NCBI GenBank assembly: GCA_946482295.1
Contig: CAMLRB010000154.1
Coordinates: 1 to 8,432 of the forward strand
Source of the DNA: an uncultured Bacteriovorax sp.
GTDB taxonomy: Bacteria; Bdellovibrionota; Bacteriovoracia; Bacteriovoracales; Bacteriovoracaceae
Direction: 5' to 3'
DNA: 8,432 bases
The translations under genes were made by a program, and so were the position numbers. Within the stretch, counting starts at the first letter, position 1, and each line of letters opens with the position of its first letter. Below the pieces are notes generated by a model. That model was not told where the DNA came from. It was given only the letters and a program-made list of their open reading frames with translations, and did no database searches. Shown here piece by piece: positions 5,912 to 8,432 of this stretch.

Positions 5912-7273
5912 GTGGTCAAGGTAATACCTAAACAGATTGAGAGCAAGTTTGATCTTCACGAATTCTTTTTTTCGACGACGAATACGAAAGGAATTATTCG
6001 CTATGGTAACGATGTTTTTTTAAGAGTCAGTGATTATCCTAAGGATACAATTATTGGTGCTCCTCATAGTATTGTTCGCCATCCCGACATGCCTCGGGCC
6101 GTTTTCAAGCTCTTTTGGGATAAATTAAAATCGGGGAATTCAATTGGGGCCTATGTAAAAAATTTATCGGCCAATGGAAGTTACTACTGGGTCTTCGCTT
6201 TCGCTTTTCCAGTAGAAGACGGATATCTCTCAATTCGTTTTAAGCCTTCATCTCCTCTTTTTCAAACCGTCCAAACTCTTTATAAAGAGATTCGAGAATT
6301 TGAAGCTAAAAATGACGATCTTAATAAAGCAGAAAAACTGTTGGTAGAAAAGATTCAGGCCCATGGTTTTAAATCATATGAAGACTTCATGGTTAAGGCA
6401 GTTGTTGCAGAACTTAATTCTAGAGAAGAAAAATTAAAAGTAATGTATATCGAAAAAAACAATGAAAAAAGTGCTCAAGGCTCAGTCATTGCTGAAACTA
6501 CTAAATCGACGCTCGCATCTTTGCAGAATATGTTTGATCGTGCTCAAAGTTTTCAAAAATCAAATATCATTATTGGAGAAACTGTAGATTCGTTAGCGAA
6601 AGGTTTTCGCAATTTAGGATTTGTTTCTTTAAACATGACAGTTGCAGCTGCAAAATTTGGTAACAAAGCGGCCAGTTTAGGTGTTGTCTCCCAGGAATTT
6701 ACAAATATTTCTGGAGACATTGAAGCACAATTGAAAATCTTAGAAGATTTTACTGTTAAATTATCAGAGATCATTCAACAGAGTACTTTTAGAATTTCAG
6801 CACTCAATTCTCAAATGCTTATGGTGGATTTTTTTGTCAAAGAAGCTCTCCATAATGGCCAATCATCTGAAAATACATTCGCTGAAATGAATGAGAATAA
6901 AAAAGATTTCTCTCACTTGTTTTCTGAATACGCCACTAAACTTGGGGCAGAGGTCCACTCTCTAGAATCATCTCTCTTTGGTGTTGTGAGAACTCTTCAA
7001 GAAGTTAATCGTCTTGTCACTGGTCTAGAAGTTACTCGCCAGACAGGCGCAATCGAATCCGCTCGTGATGAAGAAGTCCGAAATACTTTTAAATATTATC
7101 TTGAAGAATTAACTAACTTTATCGCCATTCTACGAAAGGCCACAAACAACGTTTCTGCAGAAGTCACACTTCTAAAATCGCACAGCGAGGCCATAGTGAA
7201 TGCTGCTAACAAAGTTTCTGGAAAAGTGACTGATATTTTTGAGTCGGCAACGAAACTTTCGGATGCTGTATAA
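5912..7273 (+). CDS. Aer-like PAS protein with a degenerate chemoreceptor signalling domain
   Basis: The protein has 453 residues. Residues about 15-125 are a PAS domain of the E. coli Aer type: STTNTKGIIRYGNDVFLRVS, the signature HSIVRHPDMP (52-61), and KNLSANGSYYWV. In Aer this domain binds FAD and senses redox state; the RHPD residues (56-59) are kept, but the FAD-linked tryptophan of Aer is Ile78 here. The rest is helical. Residues 236-267 look like a worn chemoreceptor tip: SLNMTVAAAKFGNKA stands where receptors have LNAAIEAARAGEQG, followed by GVVSQEF for AVVADEV. Of the Tsr contact residues, Asn241 is kept, Glu385 is Ala245, Arg388 is Lys248 and Glu391 is Asn251. There is no membrane segment or HAMP domain, so it is probably a soluble sensor. 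Whether it couples to CheA/CheW is doubtful; it may form a separate signalling or scaffold family. The start is GTG with a strong Shine-Dalgarno. It converges on the prepilin gene, 7 bp between stops. Confidence 0.85.
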   Translation: MVKVIPKQIESKFDLHEFFFSTTNTKGIIRYGNDVFLRVSDYPKDTIIGAPHSIVRHPDMPRAVFKLFWDKLKSGNSIGAYVKNLSANGSYYWVFAFAFPVEDGYLSIRFKPSSPLFQTVQTLYKEIREFEAKNDDLNKAEKLLVEKIQAHGFKSYEDFMVKAVVAELNSREEKLKVMYIEKNNEKSAQGSVIAETTKSTLASLQNMFDRAQSFQKSNIIIGETVDSLAKGFRNLGFVSLNMTVAAAKFGNKAASLGVVSQEFTNISGDIEAQLKILEDFTVKLSEIIQQSTFRISALNSQMLMVDFFVKEALHNGQSSENTFAEMNENKKDFSHLFSEYATKLGAEVHSLESSLFGVVRTLQEVNRLVTGLEVTRQTGAIESARDEEVRNTFKYYLEELTNFIAILRKATNNVSAEVTLLKSHSEAIVNAANKVSGKVTDIFESATKLSDAV

Positions 7274-7280
7274 AAAATCA

Positions 7281-8432
7281 TTACCTACTTTTTAAATAAT
7301 TTTCCCTATCAATAAAGCAATAATACTGTGTTTGTTTTGCGCAATTACTAGGTCTTGCTAAGGTTGAAGGACAATCTGAACTGATAGCTTCTCTTGTACC
7401 ACAAGCATCTTCTCCTGTCGGTGAGCATTGCTGGGTTGAAGACGGCTTTAATCCTGAACAATTACTATCTGAAACAATTGCACCTTGATTTTGGCAATTT
7501 ACAGCTCTCGTTTGAGTTCCTGAATTTGAAGTTGCATTACATGTAGCTTCTCTGGTTTTAGTTCCTAACCACGAACAACTTTCTTGACAAGCTGGATGCC
7601 CTCCGCACTTAACACAAGTTCCTTCTGGCTGAAAATAAACGTCAGAAAAAGAATTGCATCCACCACAAGTTTCTTTGTACTCAACTCTCCCTCCCTCACA
7701 AGTTCCCCATGGACCATAACTCCAATTTCCTGCTCCACCTGAACATGTTGACCACTCTGATGTTACCCAACTAAAACAAGATTGGGTATTGCAGGCACGC
7801 GATTCATTACTTGTATGCGGACAAGCTTCACCGCCATTTTTTTCAGCAGTAACGATCGTATAAGTTTGTGTTCCACCATCACAGGCCGCAGAACAAGTTG
7901 ACCACTCGCCTCTGCAATCAAGGATAGACTCATTCTTGTTAATACAATCAGTAACGACTCCATTCTTGACGACTACATTGACGATAAATTTTTGTTCATA
8001 ATTTTTGTTATCTTTCGTTTTCAGTTTAACTAAAAAATCAGCGTTACCATAATTGGTGGCCCCGAATGAAAAATTTTGAAGTGTCATGCTTGAAATTGAA
8101 ATGGCGTGCGAGGCGCCCTTTTGTCCTATCGGTGCATTCTTTTGAAAGGCCGGAGCTCCAGCTCTGAAATAAATATTTTCAATTTCTGTGCCGGTGCCTT
8201 CAGGTCGAATGTTTCCCGGTTTCACAAATGTTTCAACACAACCTTCGTGAATGGAGAGAGCTTGATTGATAGTAAAAAAGGCCTGCGAAACATTTTCGTG
8301 AATGTGTCCTTTTTTCATTTCATTCGATTGCATTGACATAAAATTCATTGCAATGAGTGCAATTCCTCCTAATAGGCCGACTGCTATCAAAAGTTCAGTG
8401 AGAGAAAAACCTTTAGTGAGATTGTGTTTCAT
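7281..8432 (-). CDS. Type IV prepilin-like protein with thrombospondin type-1-like repeats
   Basis: This 383-residue protein starts at the extreme right edge. It has a short leader MKHNLTKG, then FSLTELLIAVGLLGGIALIAM: a prepilin peptidase site (Gly8|Phe9, Glu at +5) and one hydrophobic helix, as in type IV pilins and pseudopilins. Residues about 30-160 form a pilin-like globular part with one cysteine (65). Residues 163-372 hold 23 cysteines. CRGEWSTCSAACDGGTQT (173-190) to QSC219 is a recognisable thrombospondin type-1 repeat. A second begins SEWSTC (225-230) and is interrupted by GPWGTCEGG (240-248). A third runs about 286-336, with GTQTRAVNCQ (305-314), DSNCSG and KPSSTQQC very like ADAMTS-type repeats. 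Such repeats in eukaryotes bind proteins and glycans. A role as a pilus-tip or surface adhesin is inferred. The leader length is normal, so the 5' end is probably complete; its promoter and RBS lie outside the window. Confidence 0.87.
   Translation of the reverse strand: MKHNLTKGFSLTELLIAVGLLGGIALIAMNFMSMQSNEMKKGHIHENVSQAFFTINQALSIHEGCVETFVKPGNIRPEGTGTEIENIYFRAGAPAFQKNAPIGQKGASHAISISSMTLQNFSFGATNYGNADFLVKLKTKDNKNYEQKFIVNVVVKNGVVTDCINKNESILDCRGEWSTCSAACDGGTQTYTIVTAEKNGGEACPHTSNESRACNTQSCFSWVTSEWSTCSGGAGNWSYGPWGTCEGGRVEYKETCGGCNSFSDVYFQPEGTCVKCGGHPACQESCSWLGTKTREATCNATSNSGTQTRAVNCQNQGAIVSDSNCSGLKPSSTQQCSPTGEDACGTREAISSDCPSTLARPSNCAKQTQYYCFIDRENYLKSR

Noticed and set aside
7763..7963. Minus-strand ORF of 66 codons in the prepilin gene
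   Set aside because: It is an out-of-frame shadow; the main frame carries the cysteine-rich repeats.
1..8432. tRNA, rRNA, CRISPR array, insertion sequence or phage genes
   Set aside because: No cloverleaf-like sequence, regularly spaced repeat array, transposase motif or terminal inverted repeat was seen, and gaps are too short for most of these.

Overview
The window is compact, AT-rich bacterial DNA with six protein-coding genes, no RNA genes, no mobile elements and no CRISPR array. The gene set (histidine kinases, an Aer-type PAS receptor, a type IV prepilin-like secreted protein with cysteine-rich thrombospondin-type repeats, an E. coli-like YcaO fused to OsmC) and the AT-rich base composition suggest a motile Gram-negative proteobacterium-like organism. 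A Bdellovibrionota/Bacteriovoracia-type predator is my best guess. This rests on protein style and codon feel, not on a marker gene.

Left part (1-2128, minus strand): a membrane sensor histidine kinase, cut by the window edge before its ATPase domain, lies 65 bp downstream of a gene fusing a glyoxalase/VOC domain to an AHSA1/SRPBCC domain. The fusion junction is itself a textbook ribosome binding site followed by ATG, so it looks like two former neighbours joined by loss of a stop codon. The second half may still be made separately.

Middle (2247-5691, plus strand): divergent from these, a 729-residue OsmC-YcaO fusion with both OsmC cysteines and the YcaO ATP-site residues intact. It is followed, after a 103-bp spacer rich in short palindromes, by a soluble PAS-HisKA-HATPase histidine kinase. 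No response regulator is present for either kinase.

Right part (5912-8432): an Aer-like PAS protein with no membrane segment and a degenerate chemoreceptor hairpin tip is read on the plus strand. It converges, with only 7 bp between stop codons, on a minus-strand prepilin-like gene starting exactly at the right edge. That protein carries a type III prepilin leader and, in its C-terminal half, 23 cysteines in thrombospondin type-1-like repeats. It is a candidate surface adhesin and the most unusual protein here.

There is no obvious single multi-gene system. The window reads as sensory, redox and surface genes in several transcription units. All intergenic gaps are under 300 bp.
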